Shown: positions 26,102 through 33,921, counted from the first letter of the stretch. The stretch: DNA of 51,237 bases from Flammeovirga sp. EKP202 (GCF_014534745.1 NZ_JACVVP010000055.1:1-51237), one strand, 5' to 3'. The notes: generated by a model from the letters alone, not told the origin. A program made the numbers and translations.

Positions 26102-26121
26102 TGCTTAATAAGAAAAAATTG

Positions 26122-26568
26122 ATGGGATATTACTTAAAAGCGTTTATCGGACAGAAAGAGAGTTTAGCTCCCATTAGGAATAAATACTCTAATTCAAAGT
26201 TGGTTGACTTAACCGATAAAATTTCAATGATTCCAATAACGGATGAGCTGTTTGATGAGATTAACCAGATGGAAAATTCTTCTGAAATATCTTCATTTGA
26301 GTTTTTGACAAAAAACATAGAAAATAAAACTCTTGACCTAATTGGAAATAAAAAATTGGCCTATTTCGAATCTGAATTTTTTGGTGGTCAAGGTGGACAC
26401 ATTGGACTGATATGGGTAAATGGAAAAAGAGAATTTATAGGAGAATTTAGAAAAGACACTTTGAACAAAATACTTAAGAAATTAGGTGTAATAAAAAATG
26501 GGAATCAAGATGAGTTCGAAACTGTTGGGCTTGATAGACATAGAAATACTGAAGATTGGATAGACTAA
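26122..26568 (+). CDS. Conserved-looking protein of unknown function
   Basis: A 148-residue cytoplasmic protein beginning MGYYLKAFIGQKESLAPIRN, with PITDELFDEINQM in the middle and FFGGQGGHIGLIWVNGKREFIGEF toward the end. It lacks signal and membrane segments. The FGGxGxHxGxxW text looks like the core of a small, conserved family that I recall as unannotated; no function is proposed. The ATG at 26122 is preferred to the GTG at 26101, and lies 23 bp after the GTT of the preceding palindrome. The unit has no obvious promoter of its own. Confidence 0.6.
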   Translation: MGYYLKAFIGQKESLAPIRNKYSNSKLVDLTDKISMIPITDELFDEINQMENSSEISSFEFLTKNIENKTLDLIGNKKLAYFESEFFGGQGGHIGLIWVNGKREFIGEFRKDTLNKILKKLGVIKNGNQDEFETVGLDRHRNTEDWID

Positions 26569-26629
26569 AGAAATACTAAGCACAATAATGAGTAAAATGT
26601 CCATAGTGGTTAAACGCTACTACGCCTAG

Positions 26630-26662
26630 TATATAATGTGATATAGTGTTTATTGAAGGTTA
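26630..26662 (+). repeat. 3'-end fragment of the R repeat
   Basis: These 33 bp match the last 33 bp of R1 at about 30 positions (TATATAATGTGATATAGTG, then TTTATTGAAGGTTA). The upstream part of the repeat is absent. It ends at the same GTTA and the next gene starts 18 bp later. Confidence 0.6.
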
Positions 26663-26676
26663 TGTATTTTCAGAAA

Positions 26677-27294
26677 ATGAATAATATAAAAACAATAGTT
26701 TTTGATTTGTACAATACGTTGATTGAGATAAAAAAGTCGAATCATTTCTTTTTGAAATTATTTAAAACTTCTCAAAGCGGTTTTGGGATGGATGCTTCTT
26801 CATACCTGCAACTAGTTATGAAAAATGATGTTGAGGAATTAAAAAGTATTTTGCCTTCTGAATTTTCTAGTTTATATAATGAAAGAACCAGTGATTTAAC
26901 GAATGAGTTAGACTCTATTATTGTTTACCCTGAGGTAATTGATGTGTTGCGAGATCTAAAACAAGATTTTCGTATTTTCTTGATTTCAAATTTGGCATCA
27001 CCCTATAAGAAACCTGTTTTCTCTAATAATCTTGACCAGTATTTTGAAAAAATGATTTTTTCTTGTGATTATGGATTTCTTAAACCCGATAATGAAATCT
27101 TTAAAGAAATTGAGAAAATTACAGAGGATAAACCAAACGGGATATTGATGATTGGTGATTCTTTTAAGTCAGATATTATTGGAGCTAAAAATATGGGATG
27201 GAATTATTTGAAAATTAATCGTAATGCTCCCATTTCAAAAGATTATGAAATAAAAGATTTAAACGAAATAAAAAAACATATAATAACTCTGTAA
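26677..27294 (+). CDS. HAD-superfamily hydrolase
   Basis: A 205-residue haloacid-dehalogenase-like phosphatase. Motif I is FDLYNTL, with the nucleophile Asp and with Tyr-Asn in the place of the usual Asp-x-Thr second acid. Motif II is LISNLAS, motif III lysine is in FLKPDNEIF, and motif IV is GDSFKSDIIGAKNMGW. The missing general acid in motif I (DLYNT) recalls haloacid dehalogenases proper rather than phosphatases. A small cap domain lies between residues 15 and 90. The start at 26677 gives the usual N terminus. The last codons and the stop (ACT CTG TAA) belong to repeat R2, so the natural C terminus may have been replaced. Confidence 0.8.
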   Translation: MNNIKTIVFDLYNTLIEIKKSNHFFLKLFKTSQSGFGMDASSYLQLVMKNDVEELKSILPSEFSSLYNERTSDLTNELDSIIVYPEVIDVLRDLKQDFRIFLISNLASPYKKPVFSNNLDQYFEKMIFSCDYGFLKPDNEIFKEIEKITEDKPNGILMIGDSFKSDIIGAKNMGWNYLKINRNAPISKDYEIKDLNEIKKHIITL

Positions 27295-27468
27295 AACATT
27301 ATGTACAGTAATAAAACATCGCTTGTTTTGTAATACATTAAACTGTAAATTGGAATTGTCTTTCAACAATCTAACAGCAAACTTAAGGAGAGTTAAGACT
27401 ACATTTTACTATTGTATAAATGCCATGGTATGATATATATAATTTGACATGGTGATTATTGAATGTTA
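27283..27468 (+). repeat. Structured repeat R2, attC-like candidate
   Basis: 186 bp, close to R1 over its whole length. AACATT near the left end pairs with AATGTT at the right end. The second hairpin reads CCATGG/CATGG around TATGATATATATAA. It overlaps the final codons of the HAD gene and ends at GTTA, 23 bp before the next gene's GTG. Confidence 0.7.
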
Positions 27469-27490
27469 TGGGCCTCATTAAATTAATAAA

Positions 27491-27943
27491 GTGGATCGGC
27501 TTAAGAGGAAAATAGAAAAACCACAATTTGACTTGGCTGAATACGGTATTTTAAATCTTGATAAAAATCGAAATGGATTTGCATGGTTTGGACGTATCAA
27601 TACATCAATTTCAAAAGTCTCGATAGAATTAACTATTGAAGTGGAAAATCAAAAAGAACCTTCTAATGAACAAATTGATCTGATTAAAGAATTTGAAAAA
27701 AGATGGGAAATCACGAGTCGCAAATTATTCGAACACATGGAAGAATGTTTTCGCGATTCGAAATGGGAAAAAGATAAAAATGAATTACAGAAGATGTATT
27801 TTTTGTCTGCTATTGATTTAAAAAGAGATAACTCTGAATGGTGGATTGTAATGGAACCAGAATTTGATGTTACTTCCATCTTCAACTTCTTACCAAGATT
27901 TACCTTAAAAGACTATGAAATAATTTGGAGTAATTTAAAATAG
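27491..27943 (+). CDS. Protein of unknown function
   Basis: A 150-residue cytoplasmic protein, charged and helix-rich, with NGFAWFGRINTSISKVSIELTIE near residue 30, a long helix FEKRWEITSRKLFEHMEECF in the centre, and SEWWIVMEPEFDVTSIFNFLPRFTLKDYEIIWS at the end. The sequence has the look of small immunity-type or DUF6985-like proteins, but I cannot name a family. The GTG start at 27491 is used because a stop codon lies in frame 12 bases upstream. The frame stops three bases before the next attC-like site. Confidence 0.55.
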   Translation: MDRLKRKIEKPQFDLAEYGILNLDKNRNGFAWFGRINTSISKVSIELTIEVENQKEPSNEQIDLIKEFEKRWEITSRKLFEHMEECFRDSKWEKDKNELQKMYFLSAIDLKRDNSEWWIVMEPEFDVTSIFNFLPRFTLKDYEIIWSNLK

Positions 27944-27945
27944 AA

Positions 27946-28024
27946 AACGAAGCCCAGCAAGGGACATATTTCACAGGCATTATGTGACGCAATCTGCCTG
28001 CATCACCATGCTCGAGTCGTTAGC
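27946..28024 (+). other. attC-like site (best short candidate)
   Basis: About 79 bp with integron attC layout: AACGA (27946-27950) pairs with TCGTT (28017-28021); a 5-nt spacer (AGCCC) faces a 4-nt spacer (CGAG); AGCAAGG (27956-27962) pairs with CCATGCT (28006-28012) with one mismatch; an inner stem CAGGCA (27974-27979) pairs with TGCCTG (27995-28000). It ends GTTAGC. It is richer in G and C than its surroundings and begins right after the stop of the preceding gene. Confidence 0.55.
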
Positions 28025-28092
28025 AGCAAGCAACGTAATCAAATACAATAAATAAACGTCTTTAGACTAATAATCAATAATAAATAGAAGAT

Positions 28093-28644
28093 ATGAAAAC
28101 AAACAGAATTTTACTTTTGGTTTTTGCAGTAATCATGATTTCTTGTAAAAAAAGTAATGACGAAGAATTATCAGTATTGACAACCTTAAAAGGTGAAAGT
28201 GGATTGTCTTATAACGAGAGTTTAGAACAATGGACTGAGCTCAAAGACAAAAATGGTAACTCATATATATACCAAACAACTTTCGTTTCATGGACAGGAT
28301 TCGGTAGTACAACTGAATTAAAGATAGAAGAAGGCGTAGTGACTTCGAGAATTTACCAAGAATTCAAAACAAATGAGACAGATGGACAACGGGAAATTAT
28401 CGACACGTATACTGAAACAAAGACTAATGTGGGTAGTCATGAAAAAGGTGCAAATCCATTAACCATTGATGACCTCTATCATTCGTGTGCAAGTGAATAT
28501 TTAACAGTAGACAAGGAGAATAATACATTGCATTTTGAGACTGAATTAGATGGATTGATGACTTTATGCGGATTTGTGCCAGATGGATGTTTGGACGATT
28601 GCTTTAGAGGTATAACGATTAATTCTTTCCAATGGATTGACTAA
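28093..28644 (+). CDS. Putative lipoprotein of unknown function
   Basis: A 183-residue protein with a short signal sequence and lipobox MISCKKS, so a probable envelope lipoprotein. The mature part is acidic, beta-rich and has four cysteines near the end (HSCASEYL, LCGFVPDGCLDDCF), which may pair as disulfides in the periplasm. No family is recognised. It starts 74 bp after the GTT of the preceding attC-like site and lies alone between two non-coding spacers. Confidence 0.6.
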   Translation: MKTNRILLLVFAVIMISCKKSNDEELSVLTTLKGESGLSYNESLEQWTELKDKNGNSYIYQTTFVSWTGFGSTTELKIEEGVVTSRIYQEFKTNETDGQREIIDTYTETKTNVGSHEKGANPLTIDDLYHSCASEYLTVDKENNTLHFETELDGLMTLCGFVPDGCLDDCFRGITINSFQWID

Positions 28645-28677
28645 TAATGCCAGCTGTCTTTGCATATACTCAACGTT

Positions 28678-28713
28678 AGAGTAGTGATTAATAGTACTAT
28701 TAGTCATTACTCT
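28678..28713. other. 36-bp near-perfect palindrome
   Basis: AGAGTAGTGA and TCATTACTCT flank a central TAATAGTACTATTA, so the whole 36 bp fold on themselves with about one mismatch and two single-base offsets. No T-run follows on either strand, so a standard terminator is unlikely; a protein-binding site or a cruciform-forming spacer are alternatives. Confidence 0.5.
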
Positions 28714-28744
28714 ACAAAGAATAAATTAACACTTTTAGACAAAA

Positions 28745-29161
28745 ATGAGAACTAATAAAACGTATTTTTTTATAGCTTTTCTTCTATTTGCTTGTAATTT
28801 TCTTTATGGGCAGGATGATCAAATATTTGAAGAAGTAGCTGTTCCTGCGAAATATGAAGGGGGAATGGGTAAGTTTTATCAATGGGCTGGTAAGGAATTA
28901 AAATATCCAAAAGATGCACTAGATTCAAAAATTGAAGGTAAAGTTTATGTAAGGTTTATTATAGATGAAAAGGGTCAAGTTATTGATGACTCTATAGAGG
29001 TAGTACGTGGCCTAAATGAATCATGTAATAATGAAGCTATTAGAATTTTATCAGTGTGTTCATCATGGACTCCAGCACGAACTCATAAAAATAAAAAGAA
29101 AGGGCATAATGTTAAGCAAAGATTAGTTTTACCAATTGTCTTTAAACTCCCTTATAACTAA
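28745..29161 (+). CDS. Secreted TonB C-terminal domain protein
   Basis: A 138-residue protein with a signal peptide (IAFLLFACNFLYGQ) followed directly by a TonB-C domain: MGKFYQWAGKELKYPKDALDSKIEGKVYVRFIIDEKGQVIDDSIEVVRG, NNEAIRILSVCSSWTPAR, KQRLVLPIVFKL. Unlike the classical TonB it has no proline-rich spacer and no long cytoplasmic anchor, so it is probably periplasmic or lipid-side soluble rather than an energy transducer. Such proteins are common in Bacteroidota and their role is unclear. A second TonB-C protein lies at 31217-31882. Confidence 0.8.
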   Translation: MRTNKTYFFIAFLLFACNFLYGQDDQIFEEVAVPAKYEGGMGKFYQWAGKELKYPKDALDSKIEGKVYVRFIIDEKGQVIDDSIEVVRGLNESCNNEAIRILSVCSSWTPARTHKNKKKGHNVKQRLVLPIVFKLPYN

Positions 29162-29257
29162 AACATACTCTAATAATAGCTAATCTACAACCACTGGTCG
29201 ACGTACCTGCTAATTCTAGTGTAGCATATATATTAGTAAATAATATTGCAATAAAAG

Positions 29258-29362
29258 ATGTATCGAACAATATTCTTATTTTTTGTCACTTTGACGAGTT
29301 GTTTTGCTCAAGAACCTGACTTCAATCAAATTAAGAGTGAATATTTGAGTAGATTTTTTTAA
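29258..29362 (+). pseudogene. Orphan signal-peptide fragment ending at T7A6
   Basis: The ATG at 29258 opens 34 codons with a good signal sequence (MYRTIFLFFVTLTSCFAQ) and stops at TAA 29360-29362 inside a TTTTTTTAAAAAA run. The next frame, starting at 29366, is in the same register. The two could be one exported protein broken by a stop, or a run-length change could have created it. Confidence 0.4.
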
Positions 29363-29365
29363 AAA

Positions 29366-29980
29366 ATGTGGTGTAAAGAAGGTAATAAAACCCTCACTAA
29401 TAATGAGATTGATAAATTAATCGGATTAATATATTTAACTAGTTCTTGGACATCTCATCTTATTCAAGGTCATGATTTCAATAAGAAGCGTAATGACAAA
29501 GTTTTAAGAAAAACAAATCCAATAGTAAACGGAAAACCACTATATGATTTTTCTAATAATGACGATTACGGACAGTTAACAACACATTTAAATAATAAAA
29601 AGGATATAACTCCTGTATTAAACTTATCTCTTAGAATTAGAATAAAGGAAAGATTACCACAATTTCAAAAACCTCTTGATTTTGGTAGAATAGCATGTAA
29701 AAAGCTTGGAATGTCAAATATTGATGGAAATGCAGAGGACATTGGAAAGGGATTTTTAGATACTTTTGATAACCCACCTATTGATACGTGGATGATGATA
29801 AAATCGAATTTCCAAACTGAATTAGGCGATACATTATTCTATTGGGTCCCTATTGAAGCAGAAGAATTGATGAAACGTTCAATGGAGGAAGAACTATTTA
29901 AAAGTAATACATGGTTAGATGAAGAAGATCAGGGTTTGTATGATATAATTAAAGAAAAATTAAAAAATCAAAATCTATAA
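29366..29980 (+). CDS. Protein of unknown function, possibly the body of a broken secreted protein
   Basis: A 204-residue hydrophilic protein without its own signal peptide. Features: SSWTSHLIQGHDFNKKRNDKVL near residue 30, PLDFGRIACKKLGMSNIDG near 105, and an acidic, helical C terminus (GDTLFYWVPIEAEELMKRSMEEELF). No family is recognised. The start codon ATG at 29366 follows the stop of the in-frame signal-peptide fragment by three bases, so in the ancestor the protein may have been exported and about 240 residues long. As it stands it would be cytoplasmic. Confidence 0.5.
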   Translation: MWCKEGNKTLTNNEIDKLIGLIYLTSSWTSHLIQGHDFNKKRNDKVLRKTNPIVNGKPLYDFSNNDDYGQLTTHLNNKKDITPVLNLSLRIRIKERLPQFQKPLDFGRIACKKLGMSNIDGNAEDIGKGFLDTFDNPPIDTWMMIKSNFQTELGDTLFYWVPIEAEELMKRSMEEELFKSNTWLDEEDQGLYDIIKEKLKNQNL

Positions 29981-30019
29981 ATCAGCTAAAACAGCACTTT
30001 TGTCAGACATATATATATA

Positions 30020-30546
30020 ATGAATAAAGTAATTGTCTAAATTAGAAAATTTGAAGCAAACAAAGATTTTGATGGTCTTGGATGTTATTTAATTGATTTA
30101 GCAAAAAATGGTGTTAATCCGATTGAGTATGAGAGTGAATTTAGTAAACACTTTGATTCAGAGGATTGGTATCTTAGGAAAGCTTGTGTATTTTCTCTTC
30201 TTTTTGCTTTAAAGATAGATAAGCCTGAATATAGAAGAAAAGCAATTGAATTCGTGAGAAACTCTGATGAAGATACAGAGGTAAGGAGGTGGTCTGCTTC
30301 TGGGTTGTCTCAAACATATCAGAAGACTCAAGATAAACAGTTATTAAAACTCTCTTTATAAGCATAGTAGAAAACCTTAACGAGAATAATTCCATCAGAG
30401 AAAGTTTATTAAATTCGACATTATTAATTTATGGGTTAACAACAAATGAACAATTGTCAAGAAATAATGATATTCATCCAAATTTAGATATGATGTTAAT
30501 TACATTTAAGTCTGAAATTAATGAGATTAAAAAAATGATAAAATAA
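30020..30546 (+). pseudogene. HEAT-repeat-like protein gene, broken
   Basis: Translation from the ATG at 30020 gives MNKVIV, a TAA stop, then a clean continuation IRKFEANKDFDGLGCYLIDL... with helix pairs of the HEAT type (WYLRKACVFSLLFALK, VRRWSASGLSQTYQK). At about 30350 the frame closes, while another frame continues sensibly (TLFISIVENLNENN ... KSEINEIKKMIK) to TAA at 30544-30546. One nonsense and one frameshift therefore separate three parts of one gene of about 170 codons. The family resembles HEAT-repeat immunity or scaffold proteins; function unknown. Confidence 0.65.
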
Positions 30547-30608
30547 TAATCCTTGTAGCTCCATCATAAAATGCCTGTAATTGAAGTATCAACAAACCAA
30601 ACGATGTA

Positions 30609-31130
30609 ATGAAAGACCGCTTAATTATCCTTTCAGATTTATGGGGAAAAGAAAAAGCTGATTGGTTAACTGATTATACAAGATTTTTAGAACCTGAATT
30701 TGATGTTGTGTTCTATGACACTTGCACCATTGGACAAGTAGATAAGTCAGATTATAGTCAAGATCACCTTCATCAACAATTTTTAAATGGAGGAATCGAT
30801 TTAGCAGTTGAATACCTAGTAGAAAAAGAACAAACTCCGATTGATATTTTAGCATTTAGTATAGGAGGTGCTATAGCTTGGAAATTCGGACTTAAAACCG
30901 GAAACATTAAATCATTAACAAGTATATCATCGACAAGATTGAGGAAAGAGACCAAAAGACCAAAAGGTAAAATTGAATTATATTTTGGTGAAAAAGATGA
31001 GCATCGCCCTTCAATAGAATGGATGGAAAATATGCAACTTGAATTTACTATCTTACCCAATAAAAGTCATGAGATCTATAGGGAAGCGGAATTTGCAAGA
31101 AATTTGAGTAAGAAAATATCAAAACAATAA
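30609..31130 (+). CDS. Small alpha/beta hydrolase
   Basis: A 173-residue cytoplasmic alpha/beta-hydrolase fold protein, short for the fold. The nucleophile elbow is seen as ILAFSIGGAIAW (Ser in a variant GxSxG, with alanine first). The acid is probably in YFGEKDEHRP and the catalytic histidine in LPNKSHEIY near residue 150, so the triad looks complete. No cap domain is apparent. The fold suggests an esterase or thioesterase; the substrate is unknown. It is a single gene on the + strand with spacers of about 60 and 85 bp. Confidence 0.7.
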   Translation: MKDRLIILSDLWGKEKADWLTDYTRFLEPEFDVVFYDTCTIGQVDKSDYSQDHLHQQFLNGGIDLAVEYLVEKEQTPIDILAFSIGGAIAWKFGLKTGNIKSLTSISSTRLRKETKRPKGKIELYFGEKDEHRPSIEWMENMQLEFTILPNKSHEIYREAEFARNLSKKISKQ

Positions 31131-31216
31131 CACTCTAAACTATTCGTAAAGCTGAAGGATATTTTTTAAAACTTGATTGAACCTCACCACCTTTAAGGAA
31201 TCATAAGATTTAACCT

Positions 31217-31882
31217 ATGAGAGTCCATATTTTCAAATTTTGCATATTAATTTTGAGTCTCTTAGCAACAAAAGCAAACAGTCAAAGTATAGATACGGTT
31301 TACTATGGACTAGATGGAATTGTATCTTCTAAAGACTCTGCTTATTTCGTCAGATATGTTACATATGATAACGTATCAAAAAGATACCAATATGAACAAT
31401 GGTCGTTATTTGATTTATCTCATGGATTTCCAGAAAAAGGAGAATTACTTTCTCTAAACCCCGAAATAATTGATGGAAAAATAGAAAAAATTGATCTTCT
31501 TGGAAACAAAGTAAGTTACTTATACAAGAAAAATAAATTTATTGATATTATACATTACTCTAATTCGGGAAATGAATCTATTCCAATTTACCCAAACAAT
31601 CTTGTTGATCAATCAATTAGTCCAAATGAAATTGTTGAAATAGGTGATAAATTAACTTCTAAACTAGGCCTACAGATAAGCGAGTTGAAGAATAGTAACA
31701 AAAGAATATTTATTCAATTTGTAATTGAAAAGGATGGATCTATTTCAAATTGTTCAGTTCGAAATAGTTTTGCATATAAACTTAAACCCTATATCATAAA
31801 AGAATTGAACCAAATGAACTTAAAACCTGCTCGGCATAATGGCAGAAATGTTAGAGTACTTGTTTTTTCAATTCTACATTAA
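31217..31882 (+). CDS. Secreted protein with TonB C-terminal domain
   Basis: A 221-residue protein with signal peptide (FCILILSLLATKANS). The first 120 mature residues have beta-strand repeats rich in Tyr and Lys (SKRYQYEQWSLFDLSHGFPEKGELL, IDLLGNKVSYLYKKNKFIDIIHY) similar to antitoxin-type MORN variants. The last 75 form a TonB-C domain (IFIQFVIEKDGSISNCSVRNS, IIKELNQMNLKPARHNGRNVRVLVFSI). It likely acts in the periplasm. It has the same terminal domain as the gene at 28745, with a different front half. Confidence 0.7.
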   Translation: MRVHIFKFCILILSLLATKANSQSIDTVYYGLDGIVSSKDSAYFVRYVTYDNVSKRYQYEQWSLFDLSHGFPEKGELLSLNPEIIDGKIEKIDLLGNKVSYLYKKNKFIDIIHYSNSGNESIPIYPNNLVDQSISPNEIVEIGDKLTSKLGLQISELKNSNKRIFIQFVIEKDGSISNCSVRNSFAYKLKPYIIKELNQMNLKPARHNGRNVRVLVFSILH

Positions 31883-32000
31883 AAATGAGGTTAAAAGTCT
31901 TCTACCTCCTCATTTAGTACGTTATAATGACCTGTTTTTTTTATCCAAAAATTATCAGTCTTCTACAAAAATGTTTAAGTGATGCAGTCTGTTCATCTCT

Positions 32001-32457
32001 GATATATATCTTCCAGAAAGATTTGATCCTAATAAAAGCACAAGGCGATTGTTAGTGCTAGTCTATTTCCACAGGGAAAGGACCAGTGATGGCCACTTAT
32101 GGACCTGAAATGGCAGCAAGAGGGTTTGTATTCTTAGATTTTGACTATTTAGGTATACTTCCATTTGTAGAAGAGATTTACGGATTAGGTGTGTCAAGGT
32201 GGTTCCATCATCGTATCGGCTGCTGTAACAGATCACAGAATTACGATAATTGCTATCGTTTTAGGAATGATGGCTGCAGATGGATTCCAGTGTTTGGGCA
32301 GAGAAGTAATGTAATATCAAAAGATTTAAAGACTTTAAATCCGAAAGTCAACAAAGCTTATTTTAAGCTACTGAATATTTTATATCCATTAATGAGATTG
32401 ACCTATAGTAGAAAAAAACATGAGGCTTCTACATTAGAATCAATACCTCAAATTTAG
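32001..32457 (+). pseudogene. Degraded alpha/beta hydrolase gene
   Basis: Pieces of one dienelactone-hydrolase/YcjY-like protein are found in different frames: DIYLPERFDPNK from 32001, AIVSASLFPQGK, then MATYGPEMAARGFVFLDFDYLG from about 32089, and GGSIIVSAAVTDHRITIIA with LGMMAADG from about 32199. At least three frameshifts are needed and the nucleophile region is lost. The open frame 32086-32457 is thus a composite, not a gene. The relative at 5428-6438 is intact, so this may be a decayed paralogue or import. Confidence 0.65.
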
Positions 32458-32484
32458 TGTTATTTGATGATGAAATGAAGAGTT

Positions 32485-32644
32485 GATAATTATTTGTTTT
32501 GTAATACATTCAATTGTAAATTGAAATCGTCTTTCAACAATCTAACAGCAAACTAAAAGAAAGTTGAGACTTCATTTTACTATTCAATAATTGTCACGGT
32601 ATAATAACAAATGTAATGTTAATACCGTGGTTTATTAGATGTTA
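32485..32644 (+). repeat. Structured repeat R3, attC-like candidate
   Basis: 160 bp, lacking about 30 bp near the left end compared with R1. It shares TTGTTTTGTAATACATT and the TCAACAATCTAACAGCAAAC core. The second hairpin is CACGGTAT (32595-32602) with ATACCGTG (32622-32629), where R1 has CCATGT/ACATGG, so pairing is kept with changed bases. It ends GATGTTAT. Confidence 0.65.
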
Positions 32645-32675
32645 TAAGAAATAGATAATTAGTGTTGTAAATCTC

Positions 32676-33263
32676 ATGAAAAAATTATTGCTCTTACTAT
32701 TTTTATTAATCCAGTTTACACAAATATTTGGACAGAAACCACCTTTGGGAATTGGTTTTGTTTATGATACAAAAAGTTATGAATATCATGGTCGAATGAT
32801 GCCAAAGATCTATGATAATAAAGAATTGACAGTTGAATCTAAAAATGTTGAAGCTTATTTTTATAAACCTGACTATGGTTTACTACACTTCTCTTGTATT
32901 AGAGTTACAGATAGTTATTACGAGATTTATATTGGTGAAAGTAAGACAGGATTTATTCCTATAAATGAACAATTCGAATTTATTAAATTATCAGAAATGT
33001 TAAAGAAATGTTCAGTTAAAAGAATATTATCTACAAATAACCCAATTTTAAATGAACCAAATGGTAATTCTAAAATTGATTATTCATGCCCAAGAGAAAA
33101 CCTAAAGATAAAAGAGTTAAAATCTATTGGTAATGTAAACTGGATGAAGGTCTATTTTTCAAGAGAATGTGACCCCATGATTACAGAAGAAATGGATGTT
33201 ACATACGGTTGGATAAAATGGAAAAGTAATAACCAATTACTTGTGGAAATTCTTCCTTATTAA
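32676..33263 (+). CDS. Secreted protein of unknown function
   Basis: A 195-residue exported protein with a clear signal peptide (KLLLLLFLLIQFTQIFGQ). The mature part begins KPPLGIGFVYDTKSYEYHG; it is beta-rich, has three or four cysteines (FSCIRV, KKCSV, DYSCP, SRECDP) and ends VTYGWIKWKSNNQLLVEI. That end resembles the last strands of a bacterial SH3-like domain, but the match is weak. It starts 35 bp after the GTT of R3 and its stop is about 24 bp before the next attC-like site, so it fills one cassette-like unit. Confidence 0.6.
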   Translation: MKKLLLLLFLLIQFTQIFGQKPPLGIGFVYDTKSYEYHGRMMPKIYDNKELTVESKNVEAYFYKPDYGLLHFSCIRVTDSYYEIYIGESKTGFIPINEQFEFIKLSEMLKKCSVKRILSTNNPILNEPNGNSKIDYSCPRENLKIKELKSIGNVNWMKVYFSRECDPMITEEMDVTYGWIKWKSNNQLLVEILPY

Positions 33264-33286
33264 ACTAAACTATCATAATAACTAAA

Positions 33287-33337
33287 AACAGAATGTCTCG
33301 GCAACCTTGTCCTTTCTCAGGTTTACCAATTTCTGTT
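33287..33337 (+). other. Possible attC-like site
   Basis: AACAGAA (33287-33293) pairs perfectly with TTCTGTT (33331-33337). After spacers of nine and seven bases AACCT (33303-33307) pairs with AGGTT (33319-33323). It ends GTTACC, and the macro-domain gene starts 20 bp after the GTT. The length of 51 bp is slightly below the known attC range. Confidence 0.45.
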
Positions 33338-33354
33338 ACCTACAATATATCATC

Positions 33355-33828
33355 ATGGAAAAAATAAAATATTTGAAAGGCGATGCTACTTCTCCTCAAG
33401 CAAAAGGAGTTAAGATAATAGCACATATTTGTAATGATTTAGGAGGTTGGGGCAAAGGTTTTGTCTTAGCGATTTCCAAAAGATGGAAAGAACCTGAAGC
33501 CAATTATCGAAAATGGCACAGAGAAAGATCTAAAAATGATTTTGCACTCGGTAATATTCAGATAATACAAGTGGAAGAATATGTATACGTCTGTAATATG
33601 ATTGGTCAAAGAGGAATGAAAACAGGAAGTAATGGAGTACCAATAAGGTACGAAGCTGTAAATGATTGCCTAGAAAAGTTATCTATAGTTGCAAAGGACT
33701 TAGACGCTTCAGTTCATATGCCTAGAATTGGATGTGGTTTGGCAGGGGGAAAGTGGGAGAAGATTGAACCAATTATTGAGAATACTTTGATAGATAAAGA
33801 AATAAAAACGTTTGTGTACGATTTTTAA
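33355..33828 (+). CDS. Macro domain protein (ADP-ribose-binding)
   Basis: A 157-residue single macro domain, close in layout to TARG1/Poa1-type proteins. Seen: GDATSPQ at residues 9-15, the ribose/phosphate loop HICNDLGGWGKGFVLAISKRW, the segment VYVCNMIGQRG, and the second phosphate loop MPRIGCGLAGGKWEKIEPII. Such domains bind or hydrolyse ADP-ribose; TARG1-like members remove ADP-ribose from protein or DNA. No DarT-type toxin lies beside it, so a toxin-antitoxin pair is not supported. The ATG at 33355 is preferred over upstream codons in the attC-like site. Confidence 0.85.
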   Translation: MEKIKYLKGDATSPQAKGVKIIAHICNDLGGWGKGFVLAISKRWKEPEANYRKWHRERSKNDFALGNIQIIQVEEYVYVCNMIGQRGMKTGSNGVPIRYEAVNDCLEKLSIVAKDLDASVHMPRIGCGLAGGKWEKIEPIIENTLIDKEIKTFVYDF

Positions 33829-33921
33829 GAAAACAGATTATAAGTTGCTCGGATAATTGAATTAATAAGGCTTTGAGTTTGCGTGAAATAAAAAGCATGA
33901 ACTGGAGCTTTAAAACGTAAT

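Noticed and set aside
27468-27515. ATG at 27468 as the start of the gene at 27491
   Set aside because: That frame closes after 15 codons; joining the two would need an unsupported frameshift.
28645-28744. attC-like site after the lipoprotein gene
   Set aside because: A GTTAGAG is present but no matching AAC side with nested stems; only the 36-bp palindrome is clear.
32086-32457. Open frame of 123 codons as a real gene
   Set aside because: It joins pieces of a hydrolase from one frame with nonsense sequence from shifted parts; treated as a pseudogene.
33355-33828. Macro domain as the antitoxin of a DarT/DarG pair
   Set aside because: No DarT-like ADP-ribosyltransferase gene lies on either side.
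33829-33921. attC-like site after the macro-domain gene
   Set aside because: AAC and GTT occur, but the bases next to them do not pair.
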